From NCBI GenBank assembly GCA_051294375.1, contig CM119269.1:3266026-3330025 (forward strand): a DNA stretch of 64,000 nucleotides. Reading direction: 5' to 3'. The notes beneath the pieces are model-generated. The model did no database searches and had not been told where the DNA came from. It was given only the letters and a program-made list of their open reading frames with translations. This DNA is from Paraspadella gotoi (taxonomy: Eukaryota; Chaetognatha). Below are positions 45,137 through 57,545 of this stretch, one piece after another (position 1 is the first letter of the stretch; every line of letters begins with the position of its first letter). The position numbers and the translations under genes were made by a program.

Positions 45137-46917
45137 ATTTCTACGGTTGACTGCTACTTCTGTTCAGTATTTTTTCAGATGCTTTCATCCATTCATCATT
45201 CATTGTAACAATTTTTCTAAAGCAGACTATTAAGGATTACCAATTGATTCATAAATTTAAACCTTATTGCATTTATGGTGTTAATTATCCGTTCTACAAG
45301 TTCCTGCGTTTCGGGTGGCTTGCGGCCCACGTTTATTAAAAAAAACACCCCGTCAACTCCCTTCTAAACGAAATTAGGATTTATTATTGTTAATATTTTA
45401 TTATATTTATTATATTCAAATAAATGCCCACACTGCCCAAAATTTTTAAAAAAGGCGCAGTCCTCCTGTTAGCTCAAGCCTCACTACTACATAATAAATC
45501 CTCGCCGATGTTAATTGTTTTACTCCTCAGAAACTTCTCTTTTATTCTTTTTTTTTACAAGGTTTGCAAAGGTTTTGATTTTTCACTCTCGGAAACTAAT
45601 TCTGCATTATTTATAACCCTTAAAAAATCTGGATTTATACTGAGCATTCTGCTCGTTGTTCTCACCGCGAATGGCCCAGGAATTCCTCACCCACCATCTA
45701 CATCAAACCGTTCCCTTTCTTCAGATTTTCCATCGAAAATAAAAAAAAAAAAAGAAAAAACTAAATTGTCCGATTGGATATTAAAAAGCCGGAAGTCGGG
45801 ATTTGCGCGGCGACGATGAGACTTTGTTGTCGTTTGTGTTGTCGTTTTATTCGTCTTCTTTCACGACGCCGCCGCTTTTGGCCGCCGCTGCCGCCCGCCT
45901 CAGCCCGCCGAACGAGGGTTTGCGGCCGCGCCAGCGGCTTACCTCTCTTTCCTCCGCCGCCACTTCAGGCTTTTGGTCTGCGCGCCCACAGCCCTTTCAT
46001 AAATCTGTAACTTCCCTAAACAATTATTAATAACAACAACAAAACAACACAACACAGACAGTGCAATTGTGACTATTTTTTTTGCGAGTGACGTTTTAGA
46101 AAATATGTATCTTCAGACTTCCAGAATGTTTAGAAAGCTCGGAGAAGAATAGGGTATGACAACGACTGAACATGCACGAAATATAATAAAAGACGACGAT
46201 GACGATATCTACCAGAATTGTGACAATGATCAGGACGATCTTGTACGGCCGACAACGACGACGACGGGACAACGACGACGACGACAATGCGACAACAGAA
46301 AGGCGACGCGAGACAGACCATTCTGGTTTTTTTTTTCCGTCGAATAAATCTTATCTAACAAATCCTTTGTCACGGAAGAGGGCGTTTGAACGAGGAGTTT
46401 TTATCTTATTCTACGCGCAAGAAATAGTACTAGTTATTTTAAAAATTAAAACCACGAAATTTTATCATTTTTTTTCTTATTTTTTTTTATTATTTACTTA
46501 AAAGCAAGTTTTCCGTGGAACGGAACGGCTGAAAGAGGCGCCCGCCTGTTGCGCTGAGAATTTACGAGCCGAAGGAGATGCTTTGTGATGGCGCCGATGA
46601 GATTTTATTTCCGGTGGTTAATAGACTGTTATGTGGTGGCGAGATAAAGAAACGGTGAGGAAAAAAAAAAACTGGCCGAGTTGAAATATGACCTCTTACA
46701 CACAAATAGTTAAAGAATCCCGACGAGAAAATCAATCTTAAGCGACTTTCTTTGCAATTTCATCAACGTTTCAGATCATTCAACCAGAAGAGAATTAGTT
46801 AAAAATGATTAAATGAATATTATACTATTATCTATGCCATCTTTTAAACAACCGATCACATGAAACCAAAGCTTCCATGTGAATTTCAATGATCGGTTTT
46901 CATTTCCTTTCCTCCAG

Positions 46918-47047
46918 ATCTTACACCGACTGGCGAATCTATTAACTTGGAAAGTCGGGCAAGATACAAACGCTGTCGTCCGCGACCTTCAGGCCGACAG
47001 CATATCAGCATCGAAACTCTCTTGGGCCGACATCATCGACGCCGTCA
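46918..47047 (+). pseudogene. Neuron-navigator CH-domain exon, noisy copy
   Basis: Same exon as 56,193-56,313 but 130 bp long instead of 121. The acceptor and donor are kept, while about ten one-base differences break the frame (fragments VVRDLQAD and ADIIDAV remain). It is more likely sequencing error than a decayed paralogue, because the intron sequence around it is equally similar. Confidence 0.75.
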
Positions 47048-47059
47048 GTAAGTACAGCG

Positions 47060-47088
47060 TTTCTCTGCCTCTCTCTCTTCTCCTCTCT

Positions 47089-47137
<49 letters not shown>

Positions 47138-47141
47138 CTCT

Positions 47142-47190
<49 letters not shown>

Positions 47191-47412
47191 CATCATCGAC
47201 GCGTCAGTAAGTACCCAAGCCGTTCTCCTCTTCCTCTCTCTCTCTCTGCTCTCTTCTCTCTTTCTTTCTCTCTCTCTCTCTCTTTACTCTCTCATGCGAT
47301 CACCCGTCAGTAGTAACAGGCCGTCTCTCTTCTCTCTCTCCGCCTCTTCCTCTTCTCTCGTCTCTCTCTCTCTTCTCTCTCTTCCTCTCTCTCTCTCTCT
47401 CTCTCTCTCTCA
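47060..47412. repeat. CT-tract insertion with reiterated exon-end sequence
   Basis: Between AGTAAGTACAGCGT and TACAGCGTCATTTCAG this copy holds about 350 bp of (CT)n absent from unit B copy 2. Inside it, near 47,192 (CATCATCGACGCGTCAGTAAG) and 47,300 (CACCCGTCAGTAGTAACAG), are imperfect repeats of the exon end and donor. Confidence 0.75.
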
Positions 47413-48650
47413 GGTAGATACAGCGTCATTTCAGAAGAGGAAGGTATATTTGTGTTAGATGCGAATTACTCGCACACTTAATCAAAGTATCCGCAGTCTG
47501 TATTTTCTTTCTCTCTCTCTTTCTTTCTTTCTTTCTCTCTCCCTGTCTCCCTCTCCTCTCTCTCACTTTCTCCTTTTATTTCTTTCTTTGTCTTTAAAAT
47601 TTTGTTACAAGATATGCCACTAAGCTTCTTGTTTGTCGGTTATAGCCAAACGAAAAAAAAAAAAACATTTAGAACAGTAATATTTATTAGAATGTTTTTA
47701 ATTTGCTAAGCTCGCCGCTTACTGTATTGCATGAAAGAATTACTAACTCAAATAACTAATAATAGTTGTTAAATCTCAGGAAGTAAATCGAACGGTTGAT
47801 TTTAAAAGAAATATATATTTAAAAAAGTGAACGATAATGTGACATTATATCTGATAATTTTTTTCCATGATACATGTTAAAACATTTTTGGAAAAATTAC
47901 TATTAGCAATTAATTGAAATTAAAAATTAGTCTGATAGATTGAATGCTTGTTCCCGAACGATTGTCACTCTAAAAAAATATTTTTTATAGCCATAATTTT
48001 TGAACGATTCAATTTGTTTGTTGACTCATGGTAGATTCATGCTCTTGGACAAAACGGTTCCAGTTAATTGGCTAACTTGTTTTGCTAAGTGGCCGACTAT
48101 TGACTAGCTCTGTGGCGCAAAAAAATGTTTATATTTTTCCGTCGTCTGGTTTGACCAATGGCACCAATTCTTCGTATGAGAACCAGCTTTGATACCGAGG
48201 ATGCGGCGAAATAAAAAACAGATCCAACAAAAAAAAGAACTAAAAAAATAATAAAAGTGATAATAACTGAGTTAGCTTTTTTTCTAGTTTTTTTTCATAA
48301 TCAAACCAATTGGATATGGGCAGAATTATATGTTTATTTCTTGCTTTTGAGCTTTTTTTTTATGTCCAATTGTTGTGGGTAAAGTTAAAACTTTTAAGCT
48401 AATTTATACAAAATTCTAAAAATGTAACTCGGAAAAAAATAACAATCTCGCGTACGTATAAGCAATAAGTTATGCTTTTTTTAAAAAAAATATATATTTA
48501 CGCACGAAAAAACCAAGCATTTTTTTGTCGAGCAGCGCTGCCTCAACCACCTTTTCACTCGATTGAGCTATAGCAACTGCCGCCATCTACGTAGCAGGAT
48601 TACTTGCATACCTTTTTCACTTCCTTGATCGATGCAAATGTTGCAACGTT
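47413..48650. other. Non-coding segment of unit B copy 1, counterpart of 56,330-57,390
   Basis: AT-rich, with a CT/TTTC tract near 47,508-47,590. No gene is seen. Confidence 0.4.
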
Positions 48651-49179
48651 TCTTACTCTTGACGATGGCAGCTGCCTGCAACCTTTTTCACTCCTTGACA
48701 GCAACTGCCGGCACGCCGCTTTAGACCGATCTTCCTCATACAGTTGTGGCGAGTGGAGACGAGGGGGCGGCGGGGAGTAGCTTGTGTCGGCGGCACCGCC
48801 GCGTATCGAGAAGGTCTTCGTGTTGAGGCAGCGGATCCTTTCTTTCCACTCTGTCCCATAGGGCGTCGGCAACCCTTCGAGGACGGCTCTGTCTCGTTGA
48901 TCTTTGGGCCAATCGAGCGGTATGTGACACTGGCAACGAATGATTAGATGGTTTTGTAGGGGAAGAAAATTAAGTATTTTGTCTCTTGACGTGAAAAAAA
49001 ACTGATGAATAAAGAAAAAAAAATAAGTAAACTAACAATAAATAAGCTTCGGAAATAAATAAGAAATGTAAACAATAAATAATTAAATAAACTAATGGAA
49101 ATCAGAAACAAACTTAACAAGGAGAATGAAGTTCTAATGAAATTAGGAGATCAACGGAAAAGATTAACAATTGAAAGAG

Positions 49180-49580
49180 GGAACGACTAAATCAAATGGA
49201 AAGACTGAAAGACTTAAAATAAAGAAAGGACTGGAAGGACTAAAAGAATGAAGACTGAACGACTAAAAGAATTGAAAGACTAAATGACCTAATCAATGAA
49301 AGAGTGATACGACTTAAAAGAATGAAAGACTGAACACTTAAAAGATAAAAGACTGAAGGACTAAAATAATGAAAGACTTTGAACGATTAAAGAAAAGAAG
49401 ACGTGAAGGTCAAAAATAGTATGAAAGACTGAACGATTAAAGAATGCAAAGATGGAACAACTAAAAGAAGAGAAGACTGAGGACTTAAAGAATGAAGACT
49501 GCCTTGAACGACTAAAAGAATGAAAGAACTGCAAGGACTAAGAGAATGAGAAGAGCTGAACGACAAAGAATGAAAGGTGC
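49180..49580. repeat. 24-bp minisatellite, noisy copy
   Basis: Units of GACTGAACGACTAAAAGAAT type with many indels; counterpart of 57,970-58,350. Confidence 0.85.
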
Positions 49581-50655
49581 TCAGCCTCCAAGTTTTGAAC
49601 TCTCTTCTCCCAGTGAATTCGTGTTGTTGTTTTTCCGATCGATGAGAAGGTCGAGGTCTTGTTGAAACCGAAGGTCAGCGGATTCGGCGGAAGTTTGCGA
49701 TTCTCTTTCGTTCGTTGTTCCCTGAGGTCGAAAAAGTTCGTTCAAGTCGATCGATCCATCCGATCCATGGGAAAATAAACAAAGGAACCAACAGAGGATG
49801 ATAACAAAATGAAAACAAGAATGCTTGACAGCGTTTATGTATTATCCGGCATTTTGTAAAGGAGCAGATTTTGGATGCTTATTGTAGTGATCATTTTTGA
49901 CGTAAAACGCGTGTTATCAATCTATAAATATGGTTGTATCCGTGTCAACGTGATTAAAAGACTCCAATTTAATCGTTTCTGCAATTATATAAATTTAAGA
50001 ACAAATGGTATTTGAATCGACATATTTAGAAATTCAGATATGCACAAAAAAGTTTTAATTAAGGGACGTACTAAATTGAAATGGAGACTCACTCCACCTT
50101 TGTATTCTGCTATCGTCTTTCCAACACTTTCCTCTGTATCGTTCGAACTCGATCCTGATTTGATTCATGGAGTTTTCCGCGTTTCTTCCCCGAGATTTGC
50201 GTCTGGTATTTGTCGGCGGCATCTCGAGTATTGCTTTCTCCACCGTGACTTCGTCGTGCACGATCCGTGTAGCGACGTTGTGATGGACAGACAGTGACAC
50301 TTAGCCCGGCGCAGATGCGGGCAGTTGCACTGGGTGAGGTTGGAGGGCAAGTTGTCATTGAGAGTGGTTTGACTAAGTTTTCCGTTTTGAGAATGCGGTG
50401 TTATAAAGCCTAAATTATATTTGATTGGTTGGATTTATTTTTAGTATATTTTTTTTCGGTATATATTTTTGTATACGTCTGTTGGTTTTTCTTTCTTCGT
50501 TGGTTATTGATGATTGCGAAAAATCTTTGATTGTCACAACGAATTTTTTTGATAAACATATATTTTATTTTTCTCTCTTTCATGTCTTTAATCTTGTTTG
50601 TTTGTTTGTTTATTTTCTATTGTTTTTCTTTCTTGTTTCTTGTCTTTCCTCTGTG

Positions 50656-50657
<2 letters not shown>

Positions 50658-50712
<55 letters not shown>

Positions 50713-50755
50713 TTTCTTTCTTTCTTTCTTTCTTCCTTTCTTCTTTCTTTCTCTG
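50658..50755. repeat. (TTTC)n tetranucleotide tract
   Basis: About 24 units, nearly perfect at first; counterpart at about 59,418-59,522. Confidence 0.95.
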
Positions 50756-51859
50756 CCTCTCCCCTTTCCCCCCTTCACCCTTGGATCCATGCGGGCATGG
50801 ACTTCTCCTCGTCCTTGGGAGTGACAGGAAGTGACACGTGTTGTTGCAAGTGAGCGTTTGGTGTCGTAGCCGATTGGTACGACTCTTTCCTCATCTGATC
50901 TCGTTCGCTTGTGTACTTTGAAGTTTTGTTGTCGTTGTCAGTGGAGTTGTTGCGGTTGGACGATTGTCCCCATCTTGCTTGACTGTTCAGTCTTGGCAAT
51001 CTCGCGGGTTTCCTAGCGAGAGAGGGTGGCGGGTGGTGGAGGTGATGGTGTTTCATCGGGATGGTGGGGGTGGAGAGGATGCGAGAAAAAGGAGATTGGA
51101 TTTTATCCGACCGAAAGAAAAAAAAAAACTTTTTTTTTAAAAAAACTTTTTTTGAAATTAACAAACAGACGGCCGCTTTGGAGGAAAAAGCCAAGAAAAA
51201 CCAAGTTCGGGACTACTAAAAATTCGAATGATTTAAAAAAAAAAGAAAAATATATTTTTGGATGAACTTAATAAGAAATTATTTTGAATTTAAAGTTTTT
51301 TTTAATGTTGCGCGCCCACCATTCTTTAAAATATTAATCAATGTAAAAAAAGGCACTCTGAAACTATACAAAACGGCAACGTGTTTAAAAAATAGCGTTG
51401 CTTCATTTTTTTAAAAAAATATGTGCTACCTGTTGCAAAGCCTCGACTCGCTTGCAGATGACTCCGCCTGATTCAAAGACGCTTTGCGTCAACGTGAGAT
51501 CTTCGTGGGTCTGTGTTCAGAGTTGTTGAAGAGATCTCTCGGGCCTCCCATGTTCCGACATTGCGAGGGAAGGGATTGCAGTTTTACAGTTAAAAATAGA
51601 GAGTGAAGCTGCACTGCCAGTCATGCCTCTCCATAAGGTCGTCGATTGAACGTTGGTTGTGGCGTCGGTTTGTTGGAGCGTAAGAGCCCGGTTGTTGCAT
51701 CTTGCAGAGAGAGTGAGGAATCCCGTCTCGTGGCGGCATGGCGGTGGGCGTTGCCGTCGGCCGAAGTGAACCGCACCCTGAATTCTCGCCCGTGTTCTTT
51801 GCACATGTGAGAGAATGGCGTTGAAGAGTGAGCTGAGCTGGATGAGGGAGTGAGAATTG

Positions 51860-51898
<39 letters not shown>

Positions 51899-52199
51899 CC
51901 CCCATCGGGATTCACCGGATCGGGGGTGTGTGCCGTTGTTTATTTCTGGTTAAAATAGTTCCGTTATCTGCTTCATCTCTCTGGTCTGCTAAAGGGACTT
52001 CACTTTTCACCGACGATTTGGGTAACGGGATTGACCAGATAATTTTGTGCACACGGTCCGGATAAAATCCGTCCAATAACGTTAGAGATCGAGATCATCT
52101 TATGCCGCGATATTTTAATTGAACATCAAAAAATGGGCAATTCCGGCTTTCTTAGTAACTCAAACCATATTTGAGAAGAGCAAGGTCGATTGAGAGAGA

Positions 52200-52259
<60 letters not shown>

Positions 52260-53024
52260 CGATGAGAGAGAAGAGGAGAGGAGAGGGAGAGAAGAGAGAG
52301 AGAGAAAGAGGCGATTTTTCTTTTTTTGATTTGTTACAAATACGCCTTGGAATTTCCGTCCTTTTGGGGGGGCTTTTTCTCCTTCCGGTTTCATCTATTG
52401 CGAGTCCCAAGATTTTTCTAATGTAACAGCAGAATNNNNNNNNNNAAAATAAATGTAAATAATCTAACACAATAAATAAAGAAAATGTAATAATCATGCC
52501 ATTGCAGAGGAATCAAACAAAGTTTAGAAAACTCTCGAATTATTAAAATTCATTCGAAGTTGAAGCAAAAAAGAAATAAGAATTTCTCTCGGGTGAAATT
52601 TCTTGTTTCGCTGACAAACGACGCCATTAACTTTCTGGAAACCTCGAGGCTTTTTGACGTCGACAAGAACGAATCTCGATTTGGTTTTTGAAACAAAAGA
52701 AAATTAATTAATGAAAAATGGAACGAAAAATTAGCGAGACATTTCCTCTTTCTTTTTTATTTATTTCTTACGTTCGTCGTTGTCGCTGTGGTTTTTTTTT
52801 GGTTAATTATACTGTTTTGGTTTTGATACAGACAAGAGTAGAATCAACCAAACGCGAGAAGAAAAAAAATCTTTCACTAGAAATTCACGATCGCTATCAC
52901 ATCCGGGTTAAGGAGCGTCACATTCGAGTCACATCCTTTGGTCACTCGATTCTCCTCGGCGGAAGAAAAAAGAAAATCAGGAAAAGGAGAAGAAAATAAT
53001 GTTTTGGTATTAGGAGGACATCGC
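51860..53024 (+). repeat. Repeat unit E, copy 2
   Basis: Begins with a (GA)n tract at 51,864-51,896, then CCCATCGGGATTCACCGG. Matches 43,800-44,995. Interrupted by 10 N at 52,436 and ends in a 25-N gap. Confidence 0.85.
52436..52445. other. Gap, 10 N
   Basis: Only 10 N, unlike the 25-N gaps elsewhere. The other E copies have only a short A-rich stretch here (44,370-44,390), so little sequence is missing. Confidence 0.99.
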
Positions 53025-53049
53025 NNNNNNNNNNNNNNNNNNNNNNNNN
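53025..53049. other. Assembly gap, 25 N, near a palindrome centre
   Basis: Lies between unit E copy 2 and inverted copy 3. The right flank holds the complement of 45,000-45,135, which is the part missing at the end of copy 2. Confidence 0.99.
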
Positions 53050-53946
53050 CGGCAGAAAGTTTGACGAATTTTGACGTTGACTTTGTTTTTTCTAGAGGAA
53101 AGGAAAGTGTGGCCGATGTGCGGGGGGTGGGTGACAAATTGTCGGCGTCAAACGCGACAGAGTTGCAAGACGTCGACCATCGATGTCCTCCTAATACCAA
53201 AACATTATGTTCTTCCTCCTTTTCCTGATTTTCTTTTTTCTTTCCGCTGAGGAGAATCGAGTGACCAAAGGATGTGACTCGAATGTGACGCTCCTTAACC
53301 CGGGATGTGATAGCGATCGTGAATTTCTAGTGAAAAGATTTTTTTTTTCTTCTCGCGTTTTGGTTGATTCTACTCTTGTCTGTATCAAAACCAAAACTGT
53401 ATAATTAACCAAAAAAAAAAACCACAGCGACAACAACGAACTAAGAAATAAATAAAAAAGAAAAGAGGAAATGTCTCGCTAATTTTTCGTTCCATTTTTC
53501 ATTAATTAATTTTCTTTTGTTTTCAAAAACCAAATCGAGATTCGTTCTTGTCGACGTCAAAAAGCCTCGAGGTTTCCAGAAAGTTAATGGCGGTCGTTTG
53601 TCAGCGAAACAAGAAATTTTACCCGAGAGAAATTCTTGATTTCTTTTTTTGCTTCAACTTCGAAATGAATTTTAATAATTCGAGGGTTTTCTAAACTTTG
53701 TTGTATTCCTCTGCAATGGCATGATTATTAAATTTTCTTTATTTATTGTGTTTTGATTATTCACATATTTTTTTTTGGAAAAGATTCTGCTGTTACATTA
53801 GAAAAATCTTGGACTCGCAATAGATGAAACCGGAAGGAGCCCAAAAGGACGGAAATTCCAAGTCGTATTTGTAACAAATCAAAAAAAGAAAAATCGCCTC
53901 TTTCTCTCTCTCTCTTCTCTCCCTCTCCTCTCCTCTTCTCTCTCTC

Positions 53947-54016
<70 letters not shown>

Positions 54017-54526
54017 CACCTTGCTCTTCTCAAATATGGTTTGAGTTACCTAAGAAAGCCGGAATTGCCCATTTTTTGATGTTCAATTAAATAATATCGC
54101 GGCATAAAGATGATCTCGATCTCTAACGTTTATTGGACGGATTTTATCCCGGACCGTGTGCACAAAATTATCTAGGTCAATCCCGTTACCCCAATCGTCG
54201 GTGAAAAGTGAAGTCCCCTTTAGCAGACCAGAGAGATGAAGCAGATAACGGAACCATTTTACCAAAGAAATAAACAACGGCACACACCCCCGATCCGGTG
54301 AATCCCGATGGGGGTTCTCATCTTCTCTCTCTCTCTCTCTTCTCTCTCCTCTCTCATCTTGCCTCTCTATCTATCTAACGTGCTCTCTCTCTCTCTCTCT
54401 CTGCTCGTTCTCCGCTCCCTCGTCGTCTTCAACTCATCTTCTCTCGGTGCTCCTTCCGAAACCCGTCGTCTGCCGTATCCGCCTCGCGTCATCCCTCCTC
54501 GCACGTAGCCTCTCTCCCGGTCTCCG
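53050..54526 (-). repeat. Repeat unit E, copy 3 (inverted)
   Basis: Reverse complement of about 43,680-45,135. Contains a long (CT)n at 53,945-54,012. The last 120 bp (about 54,405-54,526) are GC-rich and not found in the other copies. It then joins unit B copy 2 at TTTCTACGTTGACTGC. Confidence 0.85.
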
Positions 54527-55132
54527 TTCAATTTCTACGTTGACTGCTACTTCTTGTTCAGTATTTGTTGCGTGGCATTGAATATTAAATTATTACAATG
54601 TTTTCCACATTTCATTTCATTGTAATTTTTCTAACGAGTATAAGGATACCAATTGATCATAAATTTAACCTTATGCATTAGGTGGTTAATTATCCGTCTA
54701 CCAAGTCCTCGCGGTGCCAACGTTAAAAAAAACACCCCAATCCTATAACGAAATAGGATTTATATTTTAATATTTTATTTATATTTATTATAATTCAAAT
54801 AAATGCCCACACTGCAAAATGTTTTTAAAAAAGGCGCAGTCCTCCTGTTAGGCTCAAGCTCACTACTACATAATAAATCCCGCCGAGTTAATGTTTTACT
54901 CTCAGAAACTTCTCTTTATTTTCTTTTACAAGTTTGAAAGTTTTTTTTTTCACTCTCGGAGGTAATTTCTCCATTATTATAACCAGTTAGCCTAAAAAAT
55001 CTGGATTTATTTGAGCATTCTGTTCGTTGTTCTCACCCGAATGGCCCCAGAGTTCCTCACCCACATCACCATCAAACTCGTTCCCTCCTTCAGACTTTCC
55101 ATCGAAAAGAAAAAAAAAAGAAAAACAAATGC

Positions 55133-55148
55133 GATTGGATATAAAAAG
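55133..55148 (+). promoter_or_regulatory. Weak TATA-like element
   Basis: GATTGGATATAAAAAG, followed by GC-rich sequence with CCGCCGCTGCCG repeats to 55,270. The counterpart at 45,771 reads GATATTAAAAAG. It could be an upstream promoter for the navigator transcript, 1.05 kb before its exon, but there is no leader exon to prove it. Confidence 0.25.
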
Positions 55149-55496
55149 CGGAAGTGGGATTTGGCGGCGACGGAGACCTTGTTGTCGTTGTTGTCGTTTT
55201 ATTCTTCTTTCACGACGCCGCCGCTGCCGCCGCTGCCGCCGCCTCAGCCGCCGAACGAGGTTGCGGCGCGCCAGCGGCTTCCTCTCTTTCCTCCGCCACT
55301 TCAGCTTTGTCTGCGGCCCACGCCCTTTCATAAATCTTCACTTCCCTAAACAATTATTAAAACAACAACAACAACAACAACAAAGACGTGAATTATGACT
55401 ATTTTTTGCGAGTGACGTTAGAAATATGTATCTCAGACTTCCAGAATGTTTAGAAAGCTCGGAAGAATAGGGATGACAACGACTGCAACATGGACG

Positions 55497-55615
55497 AAAT
55501 AATAAAGACGACGACGACGAATTCTACCAGAATTGTGACAATGATCAGACGATCTTTACGGCGACAACGACGACGACGACAACGACGACGACGACAGCGA
55601 CAACGAAAGGCGACG
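55497..55615. repeat. (GAC)n-rich segment
   Basis: Imperfect ACGACG trinucleotide repeats; counterpart at 46,190-46,310. Confidence 0.8.
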
Positions 55616-56192
55616 AGACAGACCATTCTGAGTTTTTTTTCCGTCGAATAAATCTTATCAACAAATCCTTTCACGAATACATTGAAGAGGGCGTTGAACG
55701 AGGATTTTTATCTTATCCTACGGAACGAAATAGTACTAGTTATTTTAAAAATTAAAACCACAATTTTATCATTTTTTTTCTTATTGTTTTTTATTATTTA
55801 CTTAAAGAAGTTCCGTGGTCGGAACGGCGAAAGAGGCGCCGCCTGTCGAGCTGAGATTTACGAGCGAAGGAGATGTTTGTGATGGCGCCGATGAGATTTT
55901 ATTCCGGGTGGTTAATAGACTTTATGTGTGGCGAGATAAAAACGGTGAGGAAAAAAAAACACTGCCGAGTGAAATATGACCTCTTACACACAAATAGTTA
56001 AAAATCCCGAGAGAAAATCAATCTTAAGCGACTTTCTTTGCAATTTCATTCAACAGTTTCAATCATTCAACCAGAGAATTGTTAAAAATGATTAAATGAA
56101 TATTATACATTTTATTATGCATTTTAAACAACCGATCAATGAACCAAAGTTCCATGTAATTTTAATGATCGTTTTCATTTCCTTTCCTCCAG

Positions 56193-56313
56193 ATCTACAC
56201 CGACTGGGCGAATCATTACTTGGAAAAGTCGGGCAAATACAAACGCGTCGTCCGCGACCTTCAGGCCGACATCAGCGACGGAACTCTCTTGGCCGACATC
56301 ATCGACGCCGTCA
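56193..56313 (+). CDS. Neuron-navigator-type calponin-homology domain exon
   Basis: A CTTTCCTCCAG acceptor (ends 56,192) and GTAAGT donor (starts 56,314) bound 40 codons plus one base: IYTDWANHYLEKSGKYKRV, then VRDLQADISDGTLLADIIDA and V. This is the N-terminal half of the CH domain of the navigator family (vertebrate NAV2/NAV3, worm UNC-53, fly sickie), where the order TDWANHYL...DLQ.D..DG.LLA.II is characteristic. The family guides cytoskeletal remodelling in axon and cell migration, and this domain is the expected actin-associated module. The rest of the CH domain and the later coiled-coil and AAA regions are not in the window before the opposite-strand gene, so the next intron must be long, or the assembly is broken. 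Confidence 0.85.
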
Positions 56314-56329
56314 GTAAGTACAGCGTCAT

Positions 56330-57521
56330 TTCAGAAGAGAAGGTATATTGTGTTAGTGGAATTACGCACACTTAATCAAAAGTATCCGCAGTCTTTATTT
56401 CTTTCTCTCTCTCTTTCTTTCTTTCTTTCTCTCTCCCTGTCTCCCTCTCTCTCTCTCACTTTCTCCCTTTTATTTCTTTCTTTGTCTTTAAAATTTTGTT
56501 ACAAGATTGCACTAAGCTTCTTGTTTGTCGTTAAGCCAAACGAAAAAAAAAACATTAGAACAAGTTAATATTTATAAATGTTTTTAATTTGCTACCGCCG
56601 CTTACTGTTTGATGAGAAGAATTACTAACTCAATACTAACTAAATAATAGTTGTTTAAATCTCAGAAGTAAATCGAACGGTTGATTTTAAAAGAAATATA
56701 TATTAAAAAGGAATCGATAATTAAGACATTATATGCTGATAGTTTTTTTCCATGATACATGTTAAAACATTTTGGAAAAAATACTATTAGCAATAAATTG
56801 AAATTAAAAATATCTGGATAAATTAATGCTTGTTCCTAAAAGATTGTCACTCTAAAAAAATATTTTTTAAGCCATAATTTTTGAACGATTCAATTTGTTT
56901 GTTGACCATGTAGATTCATCTCTTGCAAAACGGTTCCATGTTAATGGCGAACTTGTTTGCTAAGTGGCGACTATTGGACTAGTTGTGCCAAAAAAATGTT
57001 TATATTTTCCGTCGTGGTTTGACCAATGGCCCATCTTCGTATGAGAACCAGCTTGATACGAGGATGCGGCGAAATAAAAAAACAATCCAACAAAAAAAAG
57101 ACTAAAAAATAATAAAAGTTGAAATAACTGAGTTACTTTTTTCTAGTTTTTTTCATAATCAAACAATGGGATTAGGAGAATATATGTTTATTTCATGCTT
57201 TTGAGGTTTTTTGTATTCAATTGTTGGGGTAAAGTAAAACTTTAAGCTAATTTATACAAAAATTCTAAAAATGTAACCGGAAAAAAATAACAATCTGGTA
57301 CGGTATAAGCAATAAGTATGCTTTTTTAAAAAGAAATATATTACGACGAAAAAAAAAGTATTTTTGTCGAGCAGCTGCCTCAACCACCTTCACTCATTGA
57401 CTAGCAACTGCCGCACCCTTCTTAGCTCTTTGACGAGCAGCTACTGCAACCTTTTTCACTTCTTGACGAGCAAATGTTGCAACTTTCTTCACTCCTTGAC
57501 GGGCAGCTGCTGCAACCTTTT
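56330..57521. other. Non-coding segment, navigator intron and GTPase 3' flank
   Basis: CT/TTTC tract at 56,400-56,480, then AT-rich sequence. From 57,370 to 57,530 there are several tandem, diverged copies of a CACTCCTTGACGAGCAGCTG-type unit of about 36 bp, so the GTPase stop codon lies at the edge of a small minisatellite. Confidence 0.5.
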
Positions 57522-57545
57522 TCACTCCTTGACAAGCAACTGCCG
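57370..57545. repeat. Minisatellite, period about 36 bp, at the GTPase 3' end
   Basis: Units of the form TTTTTCACTCCTTGACGAGC followed by about 16 bp (AGCTGCTGCAACC) repeat about five times. The minus-strand reading is a repeated VKKVA-A-RQG peptide after the stop codon. The last unit overlaps the final codons of the gene. Unit B copy 1 has only about two units here (48,600-48,710). Confidence 0.75.

Larger units (their letters stand above)
48688..51837 (-). pseudogene. GTPase gene exons 10 to 5, noisy copy
   Basis: Exons recognisable by comparison with the clean gene: 10 at about 48,688-48,930, 9 at about 49,586-49,731, 8 at about 50,098-50,330, 7 at about 50,778-51,013, 6 at about 51,430-51,561, 5 at about 51,632-51,837. 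All contain frame-breaking indels. Exons 1-4, including the P-loop, are absent. It is either a truncated duplicate or a redundant low-quality reading of 57,522-60,669. Confidence 0.75.
45137..51850 (+). repeat. Repeat unit B, copy 1 (noisy)
   Basis: Direct repeat of 54,527-60,690, sharing the navigator exon, GTPase exons 5-10, the 24-bp minisatellite and the TTTC tract. It carries many more frame-breaking indels than the second copy and ends in the purine-rich sequence just upstream of GTPase exon 5, where it joins unit E copy 2. Confidence 0.9.

Noticed and set aside
48688-51837. Second functional GTPase gene
   Set aside because: Every exon has frame breaks and the P-loop exons are missing; intron sequence is as similar as exon sequence.
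54308-54508. 66-codon Ser/Leu-rich frame ending in a Pro/Arg-rich tail
   Set aside because: Most of it is CT repeat; the tail is short and has no splice or homology support.
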